From Amoebidium appalachense (lineage: Eukaryota; Ichthyosporea): a DNA stretch of 64,000 nucleotides. The DNA is taken from the NCBI GenBank assembly GCA_963693365.1, contig CAVNZM010000006.1:5270001-5334000 (forward strand), given 5' to 3'. Both the position numbers and the translations under genes were made by a program. Shown here piece by piece: positions 1-33,481 of the stretch. A model generated the notes under the pieces. The model was not told where the DNA came from. It saw nothing but the letters and a program-made list of their open reading frames with translations, and made no database searches. Within the stretch, counting starts at the first letter, position 1, and each line of letters starts with the position of its first letter.

Positions 1-309
1 CTGCACAGCAGCAGATTCCAAAACTTTTTTTAAGTATGTCTTTCCTCAGCCTTTTTCGAATTGCTTGTGTTCTGAAGTTTTGCCTACAGGCTTGTTTTGC
101 AGTGTACAGGCAGCATCAATCATTCAGCCGGGAATGAACAACAAAAACTTTTAAACCGTCTGCTAACTCCCCCCCCCCCCCCCCCCGTCTCTGCCCTTTG
201 GAGAGAGCACTACCAATATGCTAATCTGTGCATGCGATTGCCTATGCAACATTCCACGCAAATTCATGTTTTTCTCTTACCAGATCCTCCCTCGAGCCCC
301 TCCTCCCCC

Positions 310-310
<1 letters not shown>

Positions 311-366
<56 letters not shown>

Positions 367-370
367 CGGT

Positions 371-429
<59 letters not shown>

Positions 430-432
430 GGT

Positions 433-477
<45 letters not shown>

Positions 478-502
478 GGTGCACACACACACACACCCCG
501 GT

Positions 503-549
<47 letters not shown>

Positions 550-552
550 GGT

Positions 553-587
<35 letters not shown>

Positions 588-592
588 ACCAC
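311..592. repeat. (CA)n array with five ACCGGTGC-type interruptions
   Basis: Nearly pure CA dinucleotides, interrupted at about 366, 428, 476, 499 and 548 by the same short motif, CCGGTGCACAC, containing the palindrome ACCGGT. Reuse of one interruption suggests expansion by segmental duplication or unequal exchange, not independent point mutation. Confidence 0.9.
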
Positions 593-944
593 CAGCACTA
601 CCCGCAGCAGCACCGCCACCACACGCACACACGCGCACACACAATGCGCGTTATGTTGGAAATATGAAGGTCATATCTTACAATGGGCTTTACTTTGCCG
701 GTGCTCCGGCAATTCAAATTTAGAGCACTGGGCAATTTGAATTTGCTGTCTTATGCATGCAATCATTCCCCCCCCCCCCGCCCCTCCCCCCCCCCCCCTC
801 TCACCCCCGTTCCCCCGTGCCCACAGCGCTCATTTGCAAAAACACCCTTCCCCTTTGCCCCCCCCCCCCCCCCCCCCCCCCCCGCGCCCTCCCCCCTTTC
901 CCCCCCCATCTCCCTCTCCCCCCCTTCAGATACGTGCCCCCCTC

Positions 945-980
<36 letters not shown>

Positions 981-1134
981 TTTCGGAGGATGGGCTCTGC
1001 CTACTATTTATGCATACCGTCAAAGCTTTGTGTGGTCTTTGCAACCTGCATTGCTTTGACCGTCATGGATGTGCACTTCGTACTGTAACACATGCTACCC
1101 TCCCCCCTCCCCCCCCCCCCCCCCATAAGCAACC

Positions 1135-1395
1135 CTGCTCGTCTTTGATCAAGACGGGTTGACCCGCCCAAGTTCAGTTGATGCTGCTGTCTGTGTTGGA
1201 GCGTCGTATATAAGCGGGCTAAGGGGTCGAAACTCAGACGCAATTGATGACTTGGGTCCTCCCTGAGGATGGGCTCTGCTTATGACGCATACTGTGCACA
1301 TGGCTGATGTTGCATACTTGAATGTTTGCCTTTGCATGTCTCCTGCACCATGCTTCTCGTCGTGTATGTGTACTTCGTACCGTGTTCCGCATTCA

Positions 1396-1447
<52 letters not shown>

Positions 1448-1480
1448 ACCACCACCACCACCACCACAACCAAAACCACC
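1135..1480 (+). repeat. Dispersed poly-C-tailed repeat, long copy
   Basis: A long copy of the dispersed family. The left part begins near GCAACCCTGCTCGTCTTTGA and includes a B-box-like GGGTCGAAACTC near 1224. The right part begins at AGGATGGGCTCTGCTTATGA (about 1266), runs to the CACATTC/CGTAC-type end, then passes into poly-C (about 1398-1447) and (CCA)n. The same parts recur elsewhere, for example reversed at 9035-9262. Confidence 0.7.
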
Positions 1481-1549
1481 AAAATTCCCTGCCTCCCATG
1501 GCCATCTCACATGCACGGGGCCGTGCGTTCAGCATCATGCAGCCTCCCC

Positions 1550-1618
<69 letters not shown>

Positions 1619-1910
1619 CCCCCCCCCCCACCCCTCCCCGGCCCGCCAGCCATGGTGTTGCAATTATATGACCTATTGCAAACACGCGAATGCACGGATA
1701 AAAGTACATGCGGGAACATGACATTGTGCATGCACATTAAATTACCCGGTCAAAGCAGCAAACCAATTAACACCCGCACGTCCATACACATTGAATTTCT
1801 CATTAGTTCAGAAGCCGGTGAGATCTGCATATATATGCAGGCAAGAAAATGAATATCCGCACGCGCTCTACATGCATGCAAATATTGCTCTCCGGGCACA
1901 TATGCATTTG

Positions 1911-2075
<165 letters not shown>

Positions 2076-2320
2076 CGTGTGTGTGTGTGTGTGTGCGTGT
2101 ACGTGTGTGTTGGTGGGGGGGGGGGGGGGGGCCGGGGGCCCAGGGGATGGGGGTGGGGGGGGGGATCCGGAGGGGAGCCTCAGGGGGGTTTAAGGTGGGT
2201 TAGAATACTTCTTAGAGTGCACATGTACACATTTTTAACGGACAACACTGTCAGAGGCTCAGTACAGATTTCATAACAGAGGCATACATACTATGAAAGA
2301 GCATGCGTACATAACCCTGG

Positions 2321-2405
<85 letters not shown>

Positions 2406-2818
2406 GGGCCCGGGGTGTTTGAGCAGTTGTCTCCGTGTCCGAAAGACACACACGTTGCTCTGTTCTATCGTACATGCACGGCCGCAGGCATACACCTGCG
2501 CACACACAAAATACCCAACTGTACACACCACAAGTTCACATCCACGCACGCAGGCACACACACATGCACGCCGCACGCAAGCGGGCATCCGCACAAACAC
2601 ACGCGCGCACACACACACATGTACACAAACACGTTGAGTCCGCATAAACACGATGTTTTCATCGCTATATAGATAGGATTTCATTTGCCGGTGGGGAGAG
2701 TGGCGGAGGAGGCTGTGAGTGAGTGAGTGAGTGTGTGTGTGTGTGTGTGTGGGTGGTGGTGGTGGTGGTGGTGGTGGTGGTGGTGGTGGGGGGGGGGGGG
2801 GGGGGGGGGAGGGGGGTA

Positions 2819-2872
2819 ACCACAACTATAAGCCAGACAAGAAGTGCTATAGTCAGAAGGGCAAGGATAATA
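2819..2872 (-). CDS. Candidate single exon encoding a transmembrane helix
   Basis: On the minus strand a CTTTTAG acceptor is followed by 54 nt in one open frame and then a GTTACCCCCC donor of the poly-C type seen after confirmed exons in this window. Read in phase 0 the 18 codons are entirely hydrophobic (VIILALLTIALLVWLIVV), a classic membrane span. No neighbouring exon, start or stop was found, so it may belong to an unannotated minus-strand gene or be chance. It is unlikely to be part of CWC27, a soluble nuclear protein, although the phase would permit it. Confidence 0.25.
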
Positions 2873-3231
2873 ACCTAAAAGGTCGTCAAAATGTGGTTGG
2901 AGACCACAGACAGATTACAGTTCTCCCAATTTAACATTATATGGTTTTTCTCGGTGCCAGCAATCCAAAATCCGGTCACTTGCCCTACACACATTAGAAA
3001 GATGCTCTGTCGAGGCATGCATAAACATGGATGGGATATAAGTGTGGAACATCCATATCTTTCGCACATGCTTTATTGGCTCAATCCACCAGGGAGAGCC
3101 ACCAATCAAATCCAAATGTTAAGTCAACCATCCAATCAAATGTCTGGACTTGCAAATACTACATACTATCACGATTTCGAAAAAAAAGGGGGGCGGGAAC
3201 AAAGAACAGCAGTAGCTCATTCCTCCCCTCC

Positions 3232-3278
<47 letters not shown>

Positions 3279-3796
3279 AAAAAAAAAAAAGAAAAAGAAA
3301 AAAGAAAACAAGAAAAAAAAAACTCTTTCCCCACTGCCTCTCAGTAGAAGAGAAGGAAGATATCATTCGAATACTGTTTCAGGCTTTTTTGATGCTGGCG
3401 CGTTGCCTTCAGGGTTTTGCACACTGACAGGAACACAGTGTTCCACCATTCACTGCACAAGAATGTAGTGTCAGTGTGGTTATCCCCCCCCCCCCCCCCC
3501 CCCCCCTCCCTCCCCCCCCCCCTTCTTCTTCCCCCCTCCCGCCTATCCCGTCCCCTCCCCCCCCCCCCCCCCCCCCCCCCGTGGATGGCCATCAAACGAA
3601 TGCGTACTTCGTCCACTCTAACACATTCCCACCCCCCACCCCCCCCCCCCCCCCCTCCCCCCCCCCCAACACCCAGCAACCCATCCATCCCTCCCCTCCA
3701 TGTCCCCCTTCCCCCTTTCCCTCCCCTCCCCCCACCTCCCTCCAAAATTAGAATGCAAGCACACACACGCACCAGTCCATACACACACACACACGT

Positions 3797-3831
<35 letters not shown>

Positions 3832-4153
3832 GACCGCCAATCAACCCACCACCACCTCTCCCCTGTTACCACGAGCACACCAGCCGAGGTACACAAGCGA
3901 GTTCAGCACGCGAAAGCAGGGTAAAGCATAATAATGATAACGGACCAATCCTTAACCCCCCCCCCCCCCCCCCCCGGCTTCCCCAATGAAAAAACCTCAA
4001 CTAGAATAACAACATTTCCATACGGTTGTGCATGCATGCATGCCACACCGCTATTTTATTTTGCACGTCAAAACCAGGGAAGGGGGGTAGGCATAGGGGG
4101 TTCAGGGGCGGGGCGGGGGCGGAGCGGGGGGGGGGGGGGGGGGGGGGGGTTAC

Positions 4154-4397
4154 CCGGCGCCTATCTCTGTCTCTGTCGTCTCTCCGATCTCTATCCCCTC
4201 GATCCCTGTCTCTTTCCCTGTGCCTGTCTCTGTCCCCCCCTCTGTCCCTGTCACCCCCTCTGTCCCTGTCACCCCCTCTGTCCCTGTTGCCCCCTCTGTC
4301 TCTCTCTCTTTCTCTGTCGTAGCCACCCCCTCGATCCCCCCCTCTCCCCCTATCTCTGTCTCTGCCCCTGTCTCTGTCTCTCATGGCGCCTTCATCC
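4154..4397 (-). CDS. Probable exon 18 of CWC27: Arg-Asp/Arg-Gly-Gly repeat tail
   Basis: A minus-strand exon runs from a TTTTTCTTCCAG acceptor to a GTAACCCC donor. It encodes DEGAMRDRDRGRDRDRG, then about 65 further residues of RD, RGGD and RERD repeats. It needs an incoming two-nucleotide remainder, which is exactly what exon 17 of CWC27 leaves if its GTAAAC is used as a donor instead of read as a stop; the joined codon is Arg either way. The exon ends in phase 0, so at least one further exon with the stop would be needed and was not identified. Such tails are common in splicing and RNA-binding proteins, which fits the host gene. The alternative is that it belongs to a separate minus-strand gene. 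Confidence 0.55.
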
Positions 4398-4424
4398 CTG
4401 GAAGAAAAAGAAAAGAAACGGAAC

Positions 4425-4513
4425 GAAAAGAAAAGAAAAGATAGGGAAGGAAAGAAAAGAAAAGAAAAGAAAAGAAAAGAAAAGAAAAGAAAAGAAAAGA
4501 AAAGAAAAGAAAA
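4425..4513. repeat. (AAAAG)n tract
   Basis: About 18 imperfect AAAAG pentamers, lying just upstream (minus-strand sense) of the Arg-Asp exon, so its complement (CTTTT)n forms an extended polypyrimidine tract before that acceptor. A T(n)-G(n) compound tract follows at 4588-4648. Confidence 0.9.
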
Positions 4514-4582
4514 GGGTTAAAAAAGGAAAGTCAGCCATGGTAAATAGCAAAGTCCTGGGAGAGCGCATGAAACCAGGAAACG

Positions 4583-4622
<40 letters not shown>

Positions 4623-5260
4623 TTTTTGCGGGGGGGGGGGGGGGGGGCTTGCAACATACTCTGAAGCTTGAATGTTAAAAGCGGCCCAAGTGGACCAAAA
4701 CGCTACAAGCACATGTACATATGTCTTTCTTTGTGTGGCATAAAAGAAAAACGGCGTGTTCCTATGCTCCGCACGTGTTATGAACACGTGATTTGTGTCG
4801 ATTTTGCTACCCGCGGTGGGTTTCTTTCAAGACAGTTACGTAATTTGAATCCCCGTAAAGGATCTCAGCAAATCGGATTGAAGCACTTATCAGCCGATCG
4901 ATTTCAGGTTTGGAATCCAAAATCCCGGGCATCCTCTTGCCGCCAGCGTTCGAAAATTTGGGGCCACCCGATGAAAATATAGATACAGCTAGGCAGAACA
5001 CCCACAAGAAATCGAAAAACATAGTCAACCCCGGTGTTTTCGGTTGTTTTTGAAAGTAGAAAACATACATTAAATTAGGCAAAAATTCCCAGCATCATGA
5101 CTATTACGCATCAGGCGCTATTTATTTTCGAAGGTCGCTGATGCATTTATTTTTGAAACTGATGCATCGGCGAACGGCTAGGAGTTAATCGGGCCATCGG
5201 GAAATGGGAAGCAACGACTGAAGGGCACGAAGAGAGAGAAATAGCCCCAGGGAAAGGGGT

Positions 5261-5298
5261 GGCAAAGGGACCGGAGGCGGGGGGAGGGTGGGGAGGGG

Positions 5299-5329
<31 letters not shown>

Positions 5330-5538
5330 AGGGGGGGCGGGGAGTGACAGAGAAGCGGGGAGAGGTTGACGGAGATGGGGAGGGTGAAGGTGAAAGAGGG
5401 ACACAGAAGAGACAACAGGGAGGAAGGGAAAGAGAGGTGGGGAGGAAGGGAAGGGGAGGAGGAAAGAGAGAGAGCGAGAGATAGAGAGGGGGAGGGAGGG
5501 AGGGAGAGAGAGGGAGGGAGAAGGGGGGGGGGGGGGGG

Positions 5539-5579
<41 letters not shown>

Positions 5580-5580
5580 G

Positions 5581-5655
<75 letters not shown>

Positions 5656-5753
5656 TGTGTGTGGGCTAGAGAGTGAGGGAGAGAGAGAGAAGTAGAGAGG
5701 GGAAGGGGGAGCCCGATGGGAGGGGGAAGGGGGCGGGCGGTGGGTGGGTGGGT

Positions 5754-5760
<7 letters not shown>
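5261..5760. repeat. Purine-rich tract with (GA)n
   Basis: Almost uninterrupted G and A on the plus strand, with poly-G runs, a (GA)n block at about 5583-5653 and a G run beginning just before 5793. It lies just 3' of CWC27 exon 17, so CWC27 sense RNA would carry it as polypyrimidine. Confidence 0.85.
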
Positions 5761-5789
<29 letters not shown>

Positions 5790-5792
5790 GGT

Positions 5793-19967
<14,175 letters not shown>

Positions 19968-20794
19968 GTTTTAAGGCCACACACCCGCTTTGGGATGTGG
20001 GTGTGGGCAACAACTTCAAAAGGGTTATATGTAAGTGGTGCCGTAAAAACTACTCGCCAGAGGGGAAGTGGAAGTTTTTTCAAAGTATCTAAAACTGACC
20101 TCTGAGCCACTGACAGCGACAAGCTGATTCCCGACCTGACACATCAATGTCAGCCTAAAAGCAAAGTGTATATTCAATATGCATGTGGGATCAAGTTTTT
20201 TACGACGACAGGATGACCTGGGGAATCACGATTACAACATCTAAAAAGCGATTGCCGCCAATCCGATCTGTGAGCCGTGATTTATGACCTGGGCTGTGTG
20301 AAAACGCTATCCTGGGAGGATGACACACCGTTTTGAACTCGGCGCGAAAGCTAAAACATTGCAACCGTGTATACTTGAACTCGCGCTCAGAAACAAGCTT
20401 TGAACGGCTGAGATTACAGTCATGTTCCACAAAGACAAGTCGAAGTAAGAAGGTTGAGGTATTTAGGCTGCATAAGAAAGTGGCGATGAGGGAAAGATGT
20501 TCGAGCTCTCCTGCAATTGTTAGTTTGGTGTAGGAATTTAGACAAGTTGTTTTGGCCCTTGCTTGCATACCTCCTAGTCTTAACTCAGCTGCCAGTTTAT
20601 TATAAAGCGTTGTTTAGTATTTTTACAACTTTTTGCCACATCAGTAGAGCTAAGAGACACCCGTACAGCCACAGGCACTTTGTACAGTTGGTGCAAACGA
20701 AACACAGAAATTATAATCCAGCAACAACAAACGAGAGAGATCCAGAAAAGGGTTTTCTATCATCGCTTTTTCAATTTTCTTTTGGAACAACAAC
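19968..20794. promoter_or_regulatory. Divergent intergenic region between CWC27 and the SR-rich gene
   Basis: An 827-bp gap between two start codons facing away from each other, and the longest low-repeat stretch in the first half of the window. No clear TATA box was seen; a CCAAT-like GCCAATCCG occurs at about 20256. The small open frames here match nothing recognisable. A bidirectional promoter is inferred from position only. Confidence 0.45.
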
Positions 20795-29082
<8,288 letters not shown>

Positions 29083-29478
29083 GTTTAATAGTATTTTGAA
29101 AATTAAAGAAAGACCTGGGTGTATGTGTGCGTGTGCGCGTGTGATGTAATATGTCTGTTTACTTTGCAAATAGTTTGTTTTTTGGTGTTGTTGCTACCGC
29201 TGGTTTCCGTGTAAGTTGAAACATCTAATTTTCGGGCGTTGTGTAGTGTGGCGGTAAGTAGATACACGCAAGTATCACCGTGACTGGCAGAGAGATGCCA
29301 GGTGCCCACATATTCTCGGGGCAAAAAAGCTTCCTTTCCGGTGTTGACCTACTGTTTTTCGCTTCCAAGGCCATTGTGGCACGATTTTATATGTAAGATT
29401 ATTAGGGTTCCCCCTTTTTTCCTCTTTCTTTCTTTCTTTCTTTTTTTTTTTGTTGGTGGTGTGGCCCGTGATGGTGTG

Positions 29479-29536
<58 letters not shown>

Positions 29537-30756
29537 CACGTCGACAGGAAAGGAGCCGACGTTTTGGCCGAAACATGACTAATGCAGAAAACTTTGATAT
29601 ATTAAGACGTATGTATGAGAATTACCCGTGTTGGACACTTGCTTCGCGTGTGCACACGAAGTATGGTGGTGGTAAAAATTGGATCAATTTATTTGTCCTT
29701 CCCCACCTGATATATTGTCGGTGTCGATTCGCGGTTTTCGGTTTGTTGTACAATAAGTAGCTGTTCATCGGTTTTGTTTTAGGCTCGATATAGCAAGAAA
29801 ATATTTTTTTGTGTTGTTCTGAACGTTAGCGGAACATGGTTTTAGCTATGCTTGCTCTTAGGCTACAATATGACTTTGTTAGAATGACAATAGTAAGAAA
29901 GCAGGCACGGGCACGTGCATGTGTCGGCCCGGAGGCTGGCCCTCTGCGAGTCAATAAAACCTATCATCTGCGGTAGGGGAAAGTGCACACAGCCATAGCC
30001 AAGATTAATATTCAATTGCGTGGGCGTGCGTAGTTCGTGAGAGAGAGAGAGCGTGTGTGTGTGTGTGCGTGCGTGCGTGTTGTGCGCGCGTGCGGGCGGG
30101 CGCGCACACACGCGCGCGCCACATTCCGCGTGCATGCTGTATGCAGGATGTGTGTGGTGTATATTTTGGAGTTCGAACGTAACGTTAACACCGGGATGCA
30201 TGCATGCGGTGGTGGGTGGGTGGTTGACGAGAGGGGGGGGGATGTGATTGATTCATGAGCAAGTCTTCAAAATGATATCCATGGCACGTACATTCACACA
30301 ACAGACGGAAGCACATGTACACACGGTACACATCACGCACACCATGTGATGATTGGAGCGCACGTTCTCATATCTGCTGTATATGCACTTTGAAAGTGCA
30401 GACACACACCGCAAGTGCACACACAGCTGAACATACGCGCGCACACACGCTCTCTCTTCCTTTGCACGTCTCCTGGACCACCCACCCTCTTCCCCTCTTC
30501 CCGGGCCCCTCTTCCTTCTTCTCCCTCCAAGGCTCCGGTGGATGTCTTACCATGCGTTGCCAATACGCTAACAACCAGAGCACAAAGACATGCATTAATT
30601 AAATATTTGTGAGTGTCGACTGAGTATGTTTGTGTGTTTGTTCTCTAGCTAGTTAGCTTCCTGAGGCCGCCGATAAACAATACACCCTCGACACGCAACA
30701 CACACACATACATAGTCCATCTCTAGATACTTTCTCTCTCTCTTCTTTCTCTCTCT

Positions 30757-30811
<55 letters not shown>

Positions 30812-30848
30812 CCACTCTCTCTCTCTGTCTGTCTGTCTGTCTCTCTCT

Positions 30849-30937
<89 letters not shown>

Positions 30938-30955
30938 CTCGCTCTCTCTCGCTCG

Positions 30956-31011
<56 letters not shown>

Positions 31012-31076
31012 GTCTGTCTGTCCGTCTGTCTCTCCCTCTCTCTCTCTCCGAGTCTCTCTCTCTCTCTCTCCCCGAG

Positions 31077-31158
<82 letters not shown>

Positions 31159-31164
31159 CTCTCT

Positions 31165-31207
<43 letters not shown>

Positions 31208-31251
31208 CTCTCCCTCTCTCTCTCGCTCGCTCACTCTCCCTCTCTCTCTCC

Positions 31252-31339
<88 letters not shown>

Positions 31340-31366
31340 CTCTCTCTCTCCCTCCCCCTCGCTCTC

Positions 31367-31457
<91 letters not shown>

Positions 31458-32078
31458 CTCTCTCTCTATCTCTCTCTCTCCCTCCCTCTCCCCCTCTCTC
31501 TCTCTTTCTCTCTCTCTCTCTTTCTCGAGCTCTCTCTCTCTCTTAACTCTCTCTCTCTTTCTCTGATACACACACACAACTCTGGCATGCACACAAACGC
31601 ACACGCTTGCGCGCGCACACGCACACGCACACAGGGGCCCCCCGGGGGGGGGGGGGGGGGGGGGGGGGAGGAGAGGAGGCAGGGGGGGGGGGGGGGGGGA
31701 GGGGGGGGGGGGGGGGGGTGCTGAAGTGTCATAAGAAAGTAATATCGCTCGTTGCACAATTGTTTTTTTTTCAGGTTCTGCAGCTGGGGCCTTTCCGAGG
31801 GAAATGGTTGACATTTCTCCATGTCTGCCTGCAATAGCAAGGGAGGGAGTCTTCTCATCAGGCAGATCCCCCCCTAGGCCTCACTGCTTGCCGTATACGC
31901 AGAGGACCCCTCGCTCACTCGGTTGGGACCGGGGAGCCTCCGGGGAAAGTAGGGGGAGAGGGGAGGGGCGGGGGGGGTACACTGAGGCCACCTGTACAAG
32001 CACATGCATGCCATCACGGTTTTCGCCACCGTTTATTTATGTTCGCAGTAATTTAAAAACGATTAAAATGATGATTGA
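29083..32078. other. Intergenic, mostly simple repeats
   Basis: No gene recognised. Contents: an AT-rich 3' flank, a 55-nt poly-G run at about 29480-29535, a mixed-sequence part (29540-30700) with short CA/GC dinucleotide tracts, the polypyrimidine tract listed separately, and poly-G at 31647-31720. The minus-strand frame starting at 31814 (MSTISLGKAPAAEPEKK) looks protein-like for about 35 residues, then degenerates into repeats; it has no recognised match. Confidence 0.6.
30723..31575. repeat. 850-bp polypyrimidine tract, (CT)n dominated
   Basis: About 850 bp of almost unbroken pyrimidine on the plus strand, mostly (CT)n with TCTG, TTTCTC and CTCGCTC interruptions that recur in blocks. The mirror symmetry of long (CT)n favours triplex (H-DNA) structure. 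The long Arg-Glu frame on the minus strand is an artefact of (GA)n. Confidence 0.95.
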
Positions 32079-33290
32079 CTGAAATCACTGGCAAACCTTA
32101 TGATCCTCAACATAGACAAATGTGGTGTTCTTGTACCTGATATAGCTAACAATTTACACACATTTACATTATCATCTAAACCTGTACCTATAGTTCCAGA
32201 ATACAAATATCTTGGTGTTCCGGTTAATTCTGTTGGTGTTATGTTTTCCCATATGGTCGAAAAGAGGGTAGAGTTGGCTCGTAAGCGGTTAGCTTTCTTC
32301 TCGGCTAATATTTTTAAAGACACACCCCTCCATCCTTCTATTAGACTTACATTTATTCGCACTTTTGTCTTCCCGGCATGTGAATATGGTTTACCCCTTC
32401 TCGCCGCTTGGATCAAGAAAGAGAGAACTAGAGCGCTTAAACCCTTGGCAAATTTCCTTGAAGCAGAAGTTGCCTCCTTTCTATCTAACAACTGTTGTAA
32501 ACCTGGGCCTGCAACGCTCTCGATATATGGTCTGGTCCCAATAGCTGCTAGAGTATCCTATCCCGCGCTGAAATTCAATAAGCACATAAGCCGCTTAAAG
32601 AAGTATTTGCCCTCCCACCCTCTCTTCACTATCCGACCTGTCCCCTCCTCACCTCTCCCCTCTTTCCTTCCCTCTCTCTCCCCTTCTCCCCTGGGCACAA
32701 ATACAAATAAACCCCGCAAAAGTGTGTGTGAGACTTTGGACTGCCACTTACTTATTAAACATGTACACAATCACAAGATAATCACGCAATATAACAAATG
32801 GAAAAAGTTACCACACGACACTAGACCCGATGAAAGCATACACCTTGAAAAACTAAGCCTTGTGTCTCGTTTTATATATACTGACCGCGTCAGCCATATT
32901 GCCAAATATGGCACTCGCAAATGTATAACACCTAAATACACATTACCTTCCTGTAGAACTGGTCTTTCTCTAGCTGATGGTATTATTGATCAATTACCAC
33001 GCTTTTACTGTACACGTGCTATACAGTGGAGATCTAATAATTATAAGGTGGCATCATTTGCATGCGCAAACAACACACACACACACGCCAGTTTAACCGG
33101 TCATGTATCGCCAAATGTAGCTTGATAGACCACATAATACCGCAACACACACGTCACATTCACAACAGAGACCCAGAAAGATAGCCTACCTGTAAGTTAC
33201 AACATGATCCTTGATTTTATACTGAACACGCGTAACTACGACCTGTTTATTAGATGTATTGATTGGCCTGAGAAACACATGACTACAAAA
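32079..33290 (+). mobile_element. 5'-truncated non-LTR retrotransposon, reverse transcriptase C-terminal part
   Basis: One frame (about 32079-33125) encodes NLMILNIDKCGVLVPD, then PVPIVPEYKYLGVPVNSVG, then a long helical thumb-like region. The 'KCG..' and 'YLG' blocks are the standard signature just downstream of the YADD/FADD catalytic motif in LINE-type reverse transcriptases. The catalytic palm and any endonuclease are absent upstream, where a stop immediately precedes the homology, so the copy is 5'-truncated, as target-primed insertions usually are. After a microsatellite-like CACACA stretch the frame shifts: a second frame continues with CIAKCSLIDHIIPQHTRH before stops. The copy is therefore dead. 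A 35-nt poly-A at 33446-33480 may be its tail, separated by a (CA)n array. Confidence 0.75.
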
Positions 33291-33298
33291 TTCTAGCG

Positions 33299-33337
<39 letters not shown>

Positions 33338-33338
33338 A

Positions 33339-33412
<74 letters not shown>

Positions 33413-33443
33413 CCAGCTGACACCGAGTGTCCCAGGGGAGCCC

Positions 33444-33480
<37 letters not shown>
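33299..33480. repeat. (CA)n array followed by poly-A
   Basis: (CA)n at about 33306-33412, a short unique spacer, then about 35 A. Its position just 3' of the retrotransposon fragment suggests element tail sequence that has expanded. Confidence 0.8.

Positions 33481-33481
<1 letters not shown>

Noticed and set aside
97-723. Long overlapping open frames of His-Thr, Cys-Val, Pro or Gly repeats in several frames (here and across many other (CA)n, (GT)n and poly-C/G tracts)
   Set aside because: They are open only because simple repeats lack stop codons; composition is a pure repeat, frames overlap on both strands and no domain is present.
30723-31814. A 363-codon minus-strand frame rich in Arg-Glu
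   Set aside because: It is the translation of (GA)n; only the first 35 codons (MSTISLGKAPAAEP...) look protein-like and they match no family I recognise.
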